A DNA stretch of 32,020 bases, from positions 1 to 32,020 of the forward strand of contig DATJUB010000030.1 in NCBI GenBank assembly GCA_035502775.1, written 5' to 3'. Both the position numbers and the translations under genes were made by a program. Positions within the stretch are counted from its first letter, which is position 1; each line of letters starts with the position of its first letter. Shown here one piece after another: positions 8,381-16,121 of the stretch. This DNA is from 67-14 sp035502775. GTDB lineage: Bacteria; Actinomycetota; Thermoleophilia; Solirubrobacterales; 70-9. The notes beneath the pieces were generated by a model. That model worked only from the letters and a program-made list of their open reading frames with translations, was not told the origin of the DNA and searched no databases.

Positions 8381-8656
8381 CTAGGCGCCGCCCGCCATCG
8401 CCGGAAGGATCATCACGGTGTCAGAGTCGGACACACCGGTCTCCAGACCGTCCAGCACCCGCACGTCCTCGTCGTTGAGATAGACGTTCACGAATCGGTT
8501 CAGCTCACCCTCTTCCGAGAAGAGCTGGGCCTTGGTGTCGGGGTACTGGGCGACGAGCGCGTTCAGCACCTCACCCACATTAGAACCGGTGACGTCCACA
8601 TCGGTGGCGCCGTCGGTGTGCTGGCGGAGAACTGGTGGAACCTTTACGGTCGGCAT
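8381..8656 (-). CDS. cysO: CysO/MoaD/ThiS-type sulfur carrier protein ending Gly-Gly-Ala
   Basis: This 91-aa ubiquitin-fold protein carries sulfur as a C-terminal thiocarboxylate. The pattern FVNVYLNDEDVR and DSDTVMILPAMAGG is characteristic of CysO, and the size matches. The C-terminus is GGA rather than the GG required for adenylation; the codons before the TAG stop read GGC GGC GCC. The terminal Ala must be removed before a MoeB-like enzyme can act. The gene lies 30 bases downstream of the rhodanese/MoeB gene and four bases upstream of the membrane PI-PLC-like gene, on the strand opposite cysM and mec. Confidence 0.92.
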   Translation of the reverse strand: MPTVKVPPVLRQHTDGATDVDVTGSNVGEVLNALVAQYPDTKAQLFSEEGELNRFVNVYLNDEDVRVLDGLETGVSDSDTVMILPAMAGGA

Positions 8657-8686
8657 CGCTTGATCCTATCGCTATTCGCCGGGTCT

Positions 8687-9853
8687 CTAGGAGCCGACGT
8701 GGCCGCCGCAGAAGGCCTCGTAGTCCGGGAACTTGCCCATCTCGGACTCCGGCACCTCGGGGGCGTTCGGTCCGCAGATCGGGCATTCCGGATCGCGTCG
8801 CACCTTGAGTTCGGTGAAACGCGTGCCGAGGGCTTCGTAGAGCAGCAGGCGGCCGATCAGCGGCTCGCCGATCCCGAGGACCAGCTTCATGACCTCGTTC
8901 GCCTGGAGCAGTCCCATCATTCCGGCCATCACGCCCAGCACTCCGTTCTCGGAGCAGCTCGGGGCGAGCTCCGGCGGCGGCGGGGTCGGGTAGAGGCAGC
9001 GGTAGCAGGGACCCTCGTACGGCATGAAGGTCGAGATCTGTCCGTCGAAGGACAGGATCGAGGCCGAGACCACCGGCTTCTTCAGGCGCACGGTCGCGTC
9101 GTTCAGCAGGTAGCGGGTAGGGAAGTTGTCGGCGCCGTCGACGATGATGTCGTAGTCCTTGATCACGTCGAGGATGTTGCTCGCGTCGAGGCGGAAGTTG
9201 TACTCGACGACTTCGACGTCCGGGTTGAGGTTCTCGATCGCCTCGCGGGCGGAGCTCGACTTGGGCTTGCCGACCGTGGAGAGCTTGTGGATCACCTGGC
9301 GCTGGAGGTTCGAGGCGTCGACCACGTCGTCGTCGACGATGCCGATCTTGCCGATTCCGGCGGCGGCGAGGTAGAGCGCGGTCGGGGCGCCGAGCCCACC
9401 GGCGCCGAGCAGCAGCACCTTGGCCTCGAGCAGCTTGACCTGGCCGTCGACTCCGACCTCGGGCAGCAGCGTGTGACGCGAGTAGCGATCGCGCTGCTCG
9501 GGGGTCAGGTTGGCGTCGGAGGCGGTCGGCAGGCCGTCGGCCTCCCAGGCGAGGATGCCTCCGGCGACGTTGACCACGTCTTCGTAGCCCATGTCCATGA
9601 GGGTCTCCACGGCGGCGGCGGAGCGGGCACCGGAACGGCAGTGGACCAGGATCCGCTGTGACTTGTCGGGCACGGCCGCCTCGATCTCGCCGGGCACCAT
9701 CGCCGGCGGGATCAGCTTCGAGCCCTCGATGCGGGCCTCGGCATGCTCGTGCGGCTCACGGGTGTCGAGCAGGAAGACGTCACCGGACAGCAGTTCTTCG
9801 TACGCCTCCTGCGGAGTTATTTCCTGAACTACGGTCTGGTCTTGCGGAGTCAT
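8687..9853 (-). CDS. Rhodanese-MoeB/ThiF fusion, sulfur-carrier activating enzyme (MoeZ-like)
   Basis: This 388-aa cytoplasmic enzyme should adenylate the CysO C-terminus and transfer sulfur to it. Domain order is rhodanese first: residues about 8-110 with active-site Cys72 in VHCRSGARS. The ThiF/MoeB domain follows at 118-365, with nucleotide loop GAGGLG at 150-155, DGADNF near 239, and zinc cysteines C283/C286 and C357/C360. MoeZ as usually described has the MoeB domain first and rhodanese last, so the order is reversed here. It heads a minus-strand operon with cysO and the PI-PLC-like gene. A TATACT promoter element and a palindrome lie upstream at 9902-9934. Confidence 0.9.
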   Translation of the reverse strand: MTPQDQTVVQEITPQEAYEELLSGDVFLLDTREPHEHAEARIEGSKLIPPAMVPGEIEAAVPDKSQRILVHCRSGARSAAAVETLMDMGYEDVVNVAGGILAWEADGLPTASDANLTPEQRDRYSRHTLLPEVGVDGQVKLLEAKVLLLGAGGLGAPTALYLAAAGIGKIGIVDDDVVDASNLQRQVIHKLSTVGKPKSSSAREAIENLNPDVEVVEYNFRLDASNILDVIKDYDIIVDGADNFPTRYLLNDATVRLKKPVVSASILSFDGQISTFMPYEGPCYRCLYPTPPPPELAPSCSENGVLGVMAGMMGLLQANEVMKLVLGIGEPLIGRLLLYEALGTRFTELKVRRDPECPICGPNAPEVPESEMGKFPDYEAFCGGHVGS

Positions 9854-9901
9854 CTGCCCATTCCCTTGAATCTTGATCTGGATTTGGTAGTTACTTCAAA
9901 A

Positions 9902-9934
9902 AGTATAGCGCGACTCGGTTCGCGACCCGCGAAC
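9902..9934 (-). promoter_or_regulatory. Probable promoter -10 and operator-like palindrome upstream of the moeZ-like gene
   Basis: Read on the minus strand, a TATACT -10-like hexamer lies about 50 bases before the start codon of the rhodanese/MoeB gene. Just upstream of it GTTCGCG-ACC-CGCGAAC forms a perfect inverted repeat (9918-9934), covering where the -35 would be. No good -35 hexamer is visible, which fits an activator-dependent or repressed promoter. The regulator is not identified. Confidence 0.4.
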
Positions 9935-10006
9935 ACTGAATATAAGAGGAATCGGGAAGAAAGTCCTCCGACCTGAGCCGGACCGGCCCCCGACAGCTTG
10001 CCGTAC

Positions 10007-10021
10007 ACTGGTTAGACCAGT
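10007..10021. promoter_or_regulatory. Inverted repeat ACTGGT-TAG-ACCAGT upstream of the 10060 gene
   Basis: A perfect 6-bp inverted repeat with a three-base centre lies 38 bases before the start codon. A TTGCCG at 9998 with TAGGAC at 10021 (17-base spacing) would be a possible promoter whose spacer contains the repeat, as an operator would. The ribosome site AAAGAGGGAG follows. The assignment rests only on symmetry and position. Confidence 0.35.
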
Positions 10022-10059
10022 AGGACGAACCACAATCAACTCAAAGAGGGAGCAGCCCT

Positions 10060-11217
10060 ATGGGGACCGCACAGAATCGATTGGGCCTGAGCGCGCTCGG
10101 CCTTCTCGCCGTGATCTCAGCCATGCTTTTCGGAACCGCGGCAAGTGCCCGCGCCGCCGACACGGTGACGATCACCGGCAACGCCTACGCATTCATCTTC
10201 GCCGGCAACCTGGCCCGCCTCGAAGGGGCCGTGATCAAGGTTGAGGAATTCCCCGAACTGGAGGCGATCGCCGGCCCGAACGGCGCCTACACACTCGAGG
10301 TGCCGGACGATTCCGACATCACGCCGTACGCCACCTTCCCCGGCTACTACCCCGTCCACGACCAGACCTTCCACACCCGCGGCAAGGACCTGAACCAGGT
10401 CAACTTCCAGATGCCGCAGCAGGCGATCGCCGAAGCCCTGGCCGGCATCGTCTCGGGCGAGACCACCGGGGAACCGGGCTCGAAGGTCCTTACGAAGTGC
10501 GCGATCGTCTCGACCTTCTTCCAGAAGGAAGGCCGCAGCTTCCTGGACTTCGACGACTTCCACGACTTCCGGCCCCACGGGATCGCCGACGCCACCGCGG
10601 CCGCGAAAACCCAGACGGGCGAGGAAGTGGTCAGCCCGATCTACTTCAACTCCAGCGTGATCCCGACCCCCGGGCAGCCGGCCTCCTCCCACGACGGCGG
10701 CGTCCTCTGGGCCAACGTGCCGACCGGTGTCTACACCGTGACCGGGCAGCACGAGACCAAGCGCTTCTCCCAGTTCCAGGCCACCTGTGAACCGGGACGC
10801 CTGGTCAACGCCAACCCGCCGTGGGGCCTGTACGAACTGGCGAGGACCGAGGAACCGAACCCGGCGGTCTTCCCCTACGTGGCTCCCGTGCCGGAACCGG
10901 ACCAGGTGCTCGACGCCAACCTGGCCTCCGCCAAGGTCATCCGCAAGGGCGCGAAGAAACGGGCCCTCACGGTCAAGGTCCGCAGCGGTGAGAACGTCAC
11001 CGCCGCGATCACCGCGCGCCAGGGCAAGCGCAGGCTCCGCGCCTCGAAGAAACTCGCGGACGGAACCTCGACGATCACCATTCCGGTCGGAGCCACCTAC
11101 AAGCCCGGGTCACTCGCCCTGAGCGTCAAGCTCACCGACGAGGCCGGCAACAGCCGCACCGACGGGGCCGACCTGAACGTGCCCGCGGTGAAAAAGGCCA
11201 ACAAGAAGCGCAAGTAG
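10060..11217 (+). CDS. Secreted protein with carboxypeptidase-regulatory-like domain, 385 aa (paralogue of the 850 gene)
   Basis: This is an exported protein of unknown function and the second member of a family in this window. The signal peptide is at about residues 1-33, ending ARAAD. Shared landmarks with the gene at 850-1980 are the N-terminal GAVIKVEEFP / GPNGAYTLEVPD sandwich, TFHTRGKDLNQVNFQ, PIYFNSSVIPTP, SSHDGGVLW and CEPGRLVNANPPWG. The C-terminal third is again Lys/Arg-rich and ends KKANKKRK. A 12-base direct repeat, CAAGAAGCGCAA, spans the stop codon (11202 and 11222), so the basic tail has been duplicated and is now partly untranslated. The start ATG has an AGAGGGAG site. The gene is transcribed alone and is followed by a strong terminator. 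Confidence 0.82.
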   Translation: MGTAQNRLGLSALGLLAVISAMLFGTAASARAADTVTITGNAYAFIFAGNLARLEGAVIKVEEFPELEAIAGPNGAYTLEVPDDSDITPYATFPGYYPVHDQTFHTRGKDLNQVNFQMPQQAIAEALAGIVSGETTGEPGSKVLTKCAIVSTFFQKEGRSFLDFDDFHDFRPHGIADATAAAKTQTGEEVVSPIYFNSSVIPTPGQPASSHDGGVLWANVPTGVYTVTGQHETKRFSQFQATCEPGRLVNANPPWGLYELARTEEPNPAVFPYVAPVPEPDQVLDANLASAKVIRKGAKKRALTVKVRSGENVTAAITARQGKRRLRASKKLADGTSTITIPVGATYKPGSLALSVKLTDEAGNSRTDGADLNVPAVKKANKKRK

Positions 11218-11239
11218 AAACCAAGAAGCGCAAAGAAAA

Positions 11240-11266
11240 GGGCCGCCCATCTGGGCGGCCCTTTTT
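11240..11266. terminator. Rho-independent terminator, probably bidirectional
   Basis: GGGCCGCCCA and TGGGCGGCCC form a 10-bp G/C stem followed by TTTTT. On the other strand the stem is followed by CTTTTC, so it can also stop transcription arriving from the HtpX-type gene, whose stop lies 18 bases away. It separates two convergent genes. Confidence 0.9.
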
Positions 11267-11283
11267 CGTTCCGATGCGGTTCG

Positions 11284-12153
11284 CTACAGCGAGGGGCGCA
11301 TCTGGCGGAGGCGCTTGACCCGCTCCTCGATTGGGGGATGTGTCGAGAAGAGGCCCTTCAGGCCACCTGCCTTGAACGGCTTGACGATGTAGAGCGGCTC
11401 CGATGCCTCGTTCACACGGCCCTTCATCGGGATCGCCTCGGCGCCCTGTTCGAGCCGCAGCAGCGCGCTGGCCAGCGACTCGGGGTTGCCGCAGATCGCG
11501 GCCCCTCCGGCGTCGGCCGCGTACTCCCGCTGACGCGAGACGGCGAGCTGGATGATCGAGGCGGCGAGCGGCGCGAGCAGCGCCATGGCCAGCGCGCCGA
11601 CCAGGCCGAGCGGTGAGTTGTTGTCGTTGCCGAACCACATCAGCATGTAGCCGATGTAGGTGATCGCGGCACCGATCGTCGAGGCGACCGACTGGATCAG
11701 GATGTCGCGGTGCTTGATGTGGGCCAGCTCGTGAGCGACCACACCGCGCAGCTCATCGGTGGAGAGCAGCCGGGTGATGCCGGCGGTCACGGCGACGGCC
11801 GAGTGGTTGTAGTTGCGTCCGGTCGCGAAAGCGTTCGGCTGGTCCTGCGGAATGACGTAGAGCCTGGGCATCGGGATCTCGGCCCGCTGGCAGAGTTCCC
11901 GGACCATCTGGAAGTAGGCGGCGTTCTCGGATTCCTCCATCGGCTGGGCGCCGCTCATCTTCAGGGCGAGCTTGTCGCTGAAGAAGTAGGAGAAGAAGTT
12001 CATCGCGACCGCGATGCCGAGGAACAGCAGCGTCGTGCTCGGATTGCCACCGCTGACGATGTATCCGATGGCGACGAGCAGACCCGAAAGGGTCGCGAGG
12101 AGGATCGTCGTCCTCAATGTGGCGCCCCAGGTGGACCCCTTGGTGGTTGTCAT
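11284..12153 (-). CDS. htpX: HtpX-type M48 membrane zinc metalloprotease
   Basis: This 289-aa membrane protease belongs to the M48B quality-control group, which cleaves misfolded membrane proteins. Two N-terminal hydrophobic segments (about 15-33 and 41-58) precede the catalytic site HELAH at 141-145. Two further segments (about 152-175 and 183-205) follow, and the third zinc ligand is Glu210 in SRQREYAAD. The C-terminal FSTHPPIEERVKRL is a family landmark. The ATG at 12153 is preferred over the TTG one codon earlier because AAGGAG lies at proper spacing. It stands downstream of a secreted-protein gene on the same strand, with hairpins between them. Confidence 0.92.
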   Translation of the reverse strand: MTTTKGSTWGATLRTTILLATLSGLLVAIGYIVSGGNPSTTLLFLGIAVAMNFFSYFFSDKLALKMSGAQPMEESENAAYFQMVRELCQRAEIPMPRLYVIPQDQPNAFATGRNYNHSAVAVTAGITRLLSTDELRGVVAHELAHIKHRDILIQSVASTIGAAITYIGYMLMWFGNDNNSPLGLVGALAMALLAPLAASIIQLAVSRQREYAADAGGAAICGNPESLASALLRLEQGAEAIPMKGRVNEASEPLYIVKPFKAGGLKGLFSTHPPIEERVKRLRQMRPSL

Positions 12154-12244
12154 CAAGACTCCTTGGTGAGATTGAAGCGGCAGGCATCACCGCGTACTGA
12201 ATCGATGCCAGCCATCATGGCGGCGCGAGCCGTTTTCGTCCATA

Positions 12245-12288
12245 GGGGGAATCCCCCGTTCCCCTCCGTGAGGTCCCTAGAGGGGACC
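12245..12288 (-). terminator. Two consecutive hairpins 3' of the 12296 gene
   Basis: GGTCCC-TAGAG-GGGACC (12272-12288) and GGGGGA-A-TCCCCC (12245-12257) are perfect stems directly after the stop of the secreted-protein gene and before the HtpX-type gene. There is no U-run, so termination efficiency is uncertain. They could instead protect the 3' end of the mRNA. Confidence 0.4.
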
Positions 12289-12295
12289 GGCTCGG

Positions 12296-13711
12296 TCAGC
12301 GCCGGAACGGTGCGCTTATGACCAATCGCGGACGGCTCGTCTCCGAATACCCGGTGGCCGTCGTTCGACGGATTCGCCACCACCAGCGGCCGTATCCCCA
12401 GTCGTATGAACGGTCAAAGCTCAGGCTCCAGAAGCCGGCCCTGTAGCCGCCCGAGAACCACACCGAATCGAGATTCACCTTCATCGGGCGACTGGACGGC
12501 CTGGGCTTCCTGCGGAACATCTCGACGAAATCCGTGGCGGTACCGGGGCCGATCCCGGACTTCCATTTGAGTGTCGGCGGACCGCCGAATCCCACTTTCC
12601 CCCTGCGCGTGATGAGCTTGGGCATGAAGGCCGGGTTGCGTTTCACCGACACCTCCATCGAGCTGACCGCAACGACCTCTCCGTCCCGATCGGACAGATA
12701 GACACAGACCCGACTGCGGGTCGGGACGTCGGGGACGATCCACCATCCCCTGCTCTCAAACTTGCCGGGTTCCACCGGATCCTTGGCCGACTTGCCGTCT
12801 GGCATCGCGGGGCACGGTTGCGTATCGCGATAGATGTAGGTCGTCAGTTCACCAGCCACTTCCGTGAAGCCCTCGACCGAGAACCGACTCTTCGAGAAAT
12901 GCCGGAAGGGCCCATCGGCCGTGACCGACATCAAGGCTCCCTTTCGCCGGACTTCCAGCGCCTTGGTCACTTTCGCGTTCGCCTCGGCTCGCTCGCCTTC
13001 GGCCACATACGAACAAACCAGGTAGGGACCCGCTTGCTCGGGAGTGAAGGTGGCCGTTCGCCGATAGTTCCCCGCCGGCACTGGATCCTCCCTGACGAGG
13101 ATCGATGTATACGCGGTGGTGAGAAGGTCAAACGGATCATCACCCGGGCAGCTGGGATTCCTCGCGGGCATCACGACAACCCAGAGCTTCCGGTTGACCT
13201 CGGTCTGACCGCTGACCGTCACCGTCACCGGCACACCCTCGGTCGGGTCGGCGGATGAGGTCACGGTCGAAGTGACATTCGGCTCCCTGACCTGAAAGGT
13301 CCTGCTCGCCTTGGCGGTCGCCGCGTTGCGCTCGCCTTCGGCTACGTACGAACAGGCCAGATATGAGCCCGCGTCCTCAGGAGTGAAGGTGGCCGTTCGC
13401 CCGTAGCTTCCCGCCACCAGGGGATCCTCTCTGAGAAGAACCTCGGCATAGGCGGAGGTCAGCAGGTCGAACGGATCATCACCCGGACAGCTGGTGCCGG
13501 TGGTACGGGTGACGGGATACACGACCACCCACAGCTTCAGGTTCGCCTCAGCCTGACCGGAGATGGTCAGCGTCACGGCTTTCTCCTCGGTCGGATCCGC
13601 GGAGACCGCCACGTTCGAGGTGGCGGCCTGGGCCGAACCGCTCACTGAGAGTCCGAGCACGATCGTCAGCAGCCCGCCGAGCAAGACTCCCCACAACCTG
13701 TTTTTCCCCAC
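12296..13711 (-). CDS. Secreted protein with two tandem homologous Ig-like domains, 471 aa
   Basis: No named family is recognised. A signal peptide with a core near residues 5-28 ends SAQAAT. Two copies of a domain of about 115 residues follow (roughly 30-140 and 143-250). Each runs SADPTE..., KLWVVV, a Cys in SCPGDDPFDLLT, REDP, TATFTPE, and then a second Cys in ACSYVAEGER or VCSYVAEGER. The paired cysteines probably form a disulfide inside an Ig-like sandwich. The third part is less regular, Trp/Arg-rich and ends PFRR. I chose the GTG at 13711 because GGGAGGAA precedes it; the longer ORF start at 13771 lacks a site. It is divergent from the histidine-kinase gene across 87 bases. Confidence 0.75.
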   Translation of the reverse strand: MGKNRLWGVLLGGLLTIVLGLSVSGSAQAATSNVAVSADPTEEKAVTLTISGQAEANLKLWVVVYPVTRTTGTSCPGDDPFDLLTSAYAEVLLREDPLVAGSYGRTATFTPEDAGSYLACSYVAEGERNAATAKASRTFQVREPNVTSTVTSSADPTEGVPVTVTVSGQTEVNRKLWVVVMPARNPSCPGDDPFDLLTTAYTSILVREDPVPAGNYRRTATFTPEQAGPYLVCSYVAEGERAEANAKVTKALEVRRKGALMSVTADGPFRHFSKSRFSVEGFTEVAGELTTYIYRDTQPCPAMPDGKSAKDPVEPGKFESRGWWIVPDVPTRSRVCVYLSDRDGEVVAVSSMEVSVKRNPAFMPKLITRRGKVGFGGPPTLKWKSGIGPGTATDFVEMFRRKPRPSSRPMKVNLDSVWFSGGYRAGFWSLSFDRSYDWGYGRWWWRIRRTTATGYSETSRPRLVISAPFRR

Positions 13712-13798
13712 TGATTCCTCCCTGATGGCCAAGTAGATCTTCGTGTCCGCTTCGTGATGCTCGTCCGGCACCTCCGAGGATCATGGCACGATGGGGTG

Positions 13799-14791
13799 AT
13801 GAAGCATCGGCCATTGTTCTCCGAGGTCCTCACCCTGAACGCGTTCATGGTCGCCTTCGCGACGATCGCGACCGCGATCGTGACCGGACTGGACTGGGAT
13901 CACGTCGAGGTGCTGGTGCCACTGGTGGCCGCGACCGCGGGCATCACCTGCCTGCTCAACATCGCCCTCCTGCGCCGCCGCTTCAACCCGCTGGAACACC
14001 TGATCGACGAGATGGAGAAGGTAGATCTGAGCCAGCCGGGAGCGAACCTGCCACCCGAGATCGACGGCAAGGCGGAAACCGAGGAGGTCGAGCGCCTGGA
14101 GCTGGCTTTTCTTCGCATGATGCGCCGCCTCGAGGCGGAGCGACGCCGCAGCTCCAGCGCCGCGCTAGAAGCCCAGGAGGAGGAGCGCGCCCGGGTCGCG
14201 CGTGATCTCCACGACCAGGTGAACCAGTCGCTGACCGGGGTTCTGCTGCGCCTCGAAGCCGCGAAAGCCGCCGCGCCGCCCGAGCTCGAGAAGGAACTGG
14301 TCGAGACCAGCGCCCTCGCCCACCAGGCGATGGATGAGCTCCTCACCGTCGCCCGCCAACTGCGGCCCACCGCGCTCGACGATCTTGGTCTGAGCGCCGC
14401 GATCGCCGGACAGATCGAGCAGCTGGGTCAGAGCGAGATCGAGGCCACGTTCGAGGTGGACGGCGACGTGAGCGGGCTCGACCCGGACGTTCAGCTCGTG
14501 ATCTATCGGGTGGCCCAGGAATCCCTCGGCAACGCGATCCGGCACAGCCGGGCGCACAGCATCCGGGTGCGCCTCGCCCGCCGCTCCGACCGGGTCGAGC
14601 TCTCGGTCATCGATGACGGCAGCGGGTTCACCTTCGCCGAAGCCACCTCGGGCCTGGGCCTGGGCGGCATGAGGGAAAGGGCGATCCTGGTCGGCGGGGA
14701 TCTCCAGATCGAATCGCGACCCGATCACGGCACCTCGGTGAAGCTCACGGTGCCGGACTTACCTTCCGCTGAACGAGGACCGGCAGAGTGA
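13799..14791 (+). CDS. Sensor histidine kinase, NarL/DesK-type (HisKA_3)
   Basis: This 330-aa membrane kinase is the sensor for the response regulator encoded just downstream. Two transmembrane segments lie near residues 10-30 and 35-58, with almost no loop between them, so it probably senses the membrane or an intramembrane signal rather than a ligand. A HAMP-like/coiled-coil stretch (about 65-130) leads to the phospho-acceptor box VARDLHDQVNQSL with His138. The HATPase_c domain shows the N-box ESLGNAIRHS, the G1 box DDGSGF and the G2 box GLGLGGMRERA. I chose the ATG at 13799; the upstream ATG at 13754 adds residues that look non-coding. The response-regulator gene starts five bases after the stop. 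Confidence 0.9.
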   Translation: MKHRPLFSEVLTLNAFMVAFATIATAIVTGLDWDHVEVLVPLVAATAGITCLLNIALLRRRFNPLEHLIDEMEKVDLSQPGANLPPEIDGKAETEEVERLELAFLRMMRRLEAERRRSSSAALEAQEEERARVARDLHDQVNQSLTGVLLRLEAAKAAAPPELEKELVETSALAHQAMDELLTVARQLRPTALDDLGLSAAIAGQIEQLGQSEIEATFEVDGDVSGLDPDVQLVIYRVAQESLGNAIRHSRAHSIRVRLARRSDRVELSVIDDGSGFTFAEATSGLGLGGMRERAILVGGDLQIESRPDHGTSVKLTVPDLPSAERGPAE

Positions 14792-14795
14792 TCGC

Positions 14796-15425
14796 ATGAA
14801 GATCGTGATCGCCGACGACCACGGCATCGTCCGCTCGGGAATCAAGCTCCTGCTGGAACGCCAGCCCGATCTCGAGGTGGTGGCCGAGGCCGCCGACGGG
14901 ATCCAGGCCAGGGATCTGGTGATCGAGCGGCGGCCGGATCTGGCCATCCTCGACGTCAAGATGCCCGGCCTGACCGGCCTCCAGGCCACCAGGGAGATCA
15001 AGGCCCAGGCACCGGAGGTGCCGGTGCTGATCCTCTCGATGCACGACGACGAGCGCTACCTGTTCGAGGCGTTGAAGGCCGGCGCCTCGGGCTACGTTCT
15101 GAAGTCGCAGGCCGACACCGACCTGCTCTCGGCGATCCGATCGGTCGAGCGCGGCGAGCCCTTCCTCTCCCCCGCCGCCCAGCAGGCCCTGATCAGGGAC
15201 GTGCTCGAACGCGGTGAACACGATCACTCGGAATTGACACCACGGGAAGAGGAGATCGTCAAGCTCGTGGCCGAGGCCAACACGACCCGTGAGATCGCCG
15301 AATTACTCCACCTTTCCGAAAAAACGGTCGAAAACCATCGCGCCAACGCGATGAAGAAACTCGGCATGCGCGACCGCGTAGAACTTGTGCGCTACGCCAT
15401 CCGGCAGGGACTCATCGAACCGTGA
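14796..15425 (+). CDS. NarL/FixJ-family response regulator
   Basis: A 209-aa DNA-binding response regulator. The receiver domain (1-120) has the acidic pair DD at 7-8, the phospho-acceptor Asp53 in ILDVKMPG and the conserved Lys in YVLKSQ. The LuxR-type helix-turn-helix (about 145-205) reads LTPREEEIVKLVAEANTTREIAELL, then LSEKTVENHRANAMKKLG. Position and family make it the partner of the kinase upstream. The target is unknown; the divergent secreted-protein gene at 13711 is a natural candidate. Its stop overlaps the GTG start of the GNAT gene. Confidence 0.93.
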   Translation: MKIVIADDHGIVRSGIKLLLERQPDLEVVAEAADGIQARDLVIERRPDLAILDVKMPGLTGLQATREIKAQAPEVPVLILSMHDDERYLFEALKAGASGYVLKSQADTDLLSAIRSVERGEPFLSPAAQQALIRDVLERGEHDHSELTPREEEIVKLVAEANTTREIAELLHLSEKTVENHRANAMKKLGMRDRVELVRYAIRQGLIEP

Positions 15426-16102
15426 CCGCCGACGCCGAAAGCGAGCGTGTCGCTCTCGGGCCCGGAATCGAGGTGCTGGTCCGGCCGATCCGCCCGAGCG
15501 ACAAGGCGCTGCTCCAGAAAGGTTTCAGCACGCTCACGCCCGAGAGCAGGTACCAGCGGTTCTTCGCTCCGGTGGAACGCCTCACCGACAGCGACCTGAT
15601 CTATCTGACCGAGGTTGACCACAGCGAGCATGAGGCATTGATCGCGATCGATCCCGAGGACGGCTCCCTGGTCGGGGTCGCGCGGTACATCAAGACAAAG
15701 GTCCGCAACTCGGAGACCAAGGTGAAGAACGAGGCCGAGGTGGCGATCATCGTAAGCGACGCCTGGCAGGGCAAGGGACTCGGCACCGCACTGCTCCAGC
15801 GACTGGCCCGGAGGGCCGCCGAGGAGGGCGTCGAGTACTTCCTCGCGCTGGTGCTGGAATCGAACACCTCGGCCACCGAGCTTTTCGAGAACCTGATCCC
15901 GGAAATGACGCGCACGGTCCGCGGGGCTCCCGGCCAGGTCGAGATCCGGATCGAGCTGCCCGGACCGGGCGCTTTCAAGGGCTCGCTGCTCGCCCGCGCC
16001 CTCGGCTCGTCGGCGAGCGGATCGTTGAAAGTGTCGCCCTGGCGCCGTTTGCGGCGTCGCATGGCCCGCCACCGGAGACGGTCGGCTGGGCAACCCGACT
16101 GA
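15422..16102 (+). CDS. GNAT-family N-acetyltransferase, 226 aa
   Basis: A predicted acetyl-CoA-dependent acetyltransferase. The N-terminal LVRPIRPSDKALLQKGFSTLTPESRYQRFF is typical of GNAT domains found in protein-lysine acetyltransferases. The acetyl-CoA pyrophosphate loop is AWQGKGLGTALLQRL, fitting Q/R-x-x-G-x-G/A. The C-terminus is strongly basic. The start is a GTG that overlaps the response-regulator stop (GTGA), so synthesis is coupled to the two-component pair. It could act on the regulator or on proteins it controls; that is inference from position. Confidence 0.82.
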   Translation: MTADAESERVALGPGIEVLVRPIRPSDKALLQKGFSTLTPESRYQRFFAPVERLTDSDLIYLTEVDHSEHEALIAIDPEDGSLVGVARYIKTKVRNSETKVKNEAEVAIIVSDAWQGKGLGTALLQRLARRAAEEGVEYFLALVLESNTSATELFENLIPEMTRTVRGAPGQVEIRIELPGPGAFKGSLLARALGSSASGSLKVSPWRRLRRRMARHRRRSAGQPD

Positions 16103-16121
16103 TGCCGTAGGATATGTGGCG

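Noticed and set aside
6487..9661. Very long plus-strand open frames (663 and 648 codons) opposite the PI-PLC, cysO and moeZ genes
   Set aside because: They are antisense to clearly recognised genes, rich in Arg/His/Gly low-complexity sequence and match no family. High GC leaves long spurious frames.
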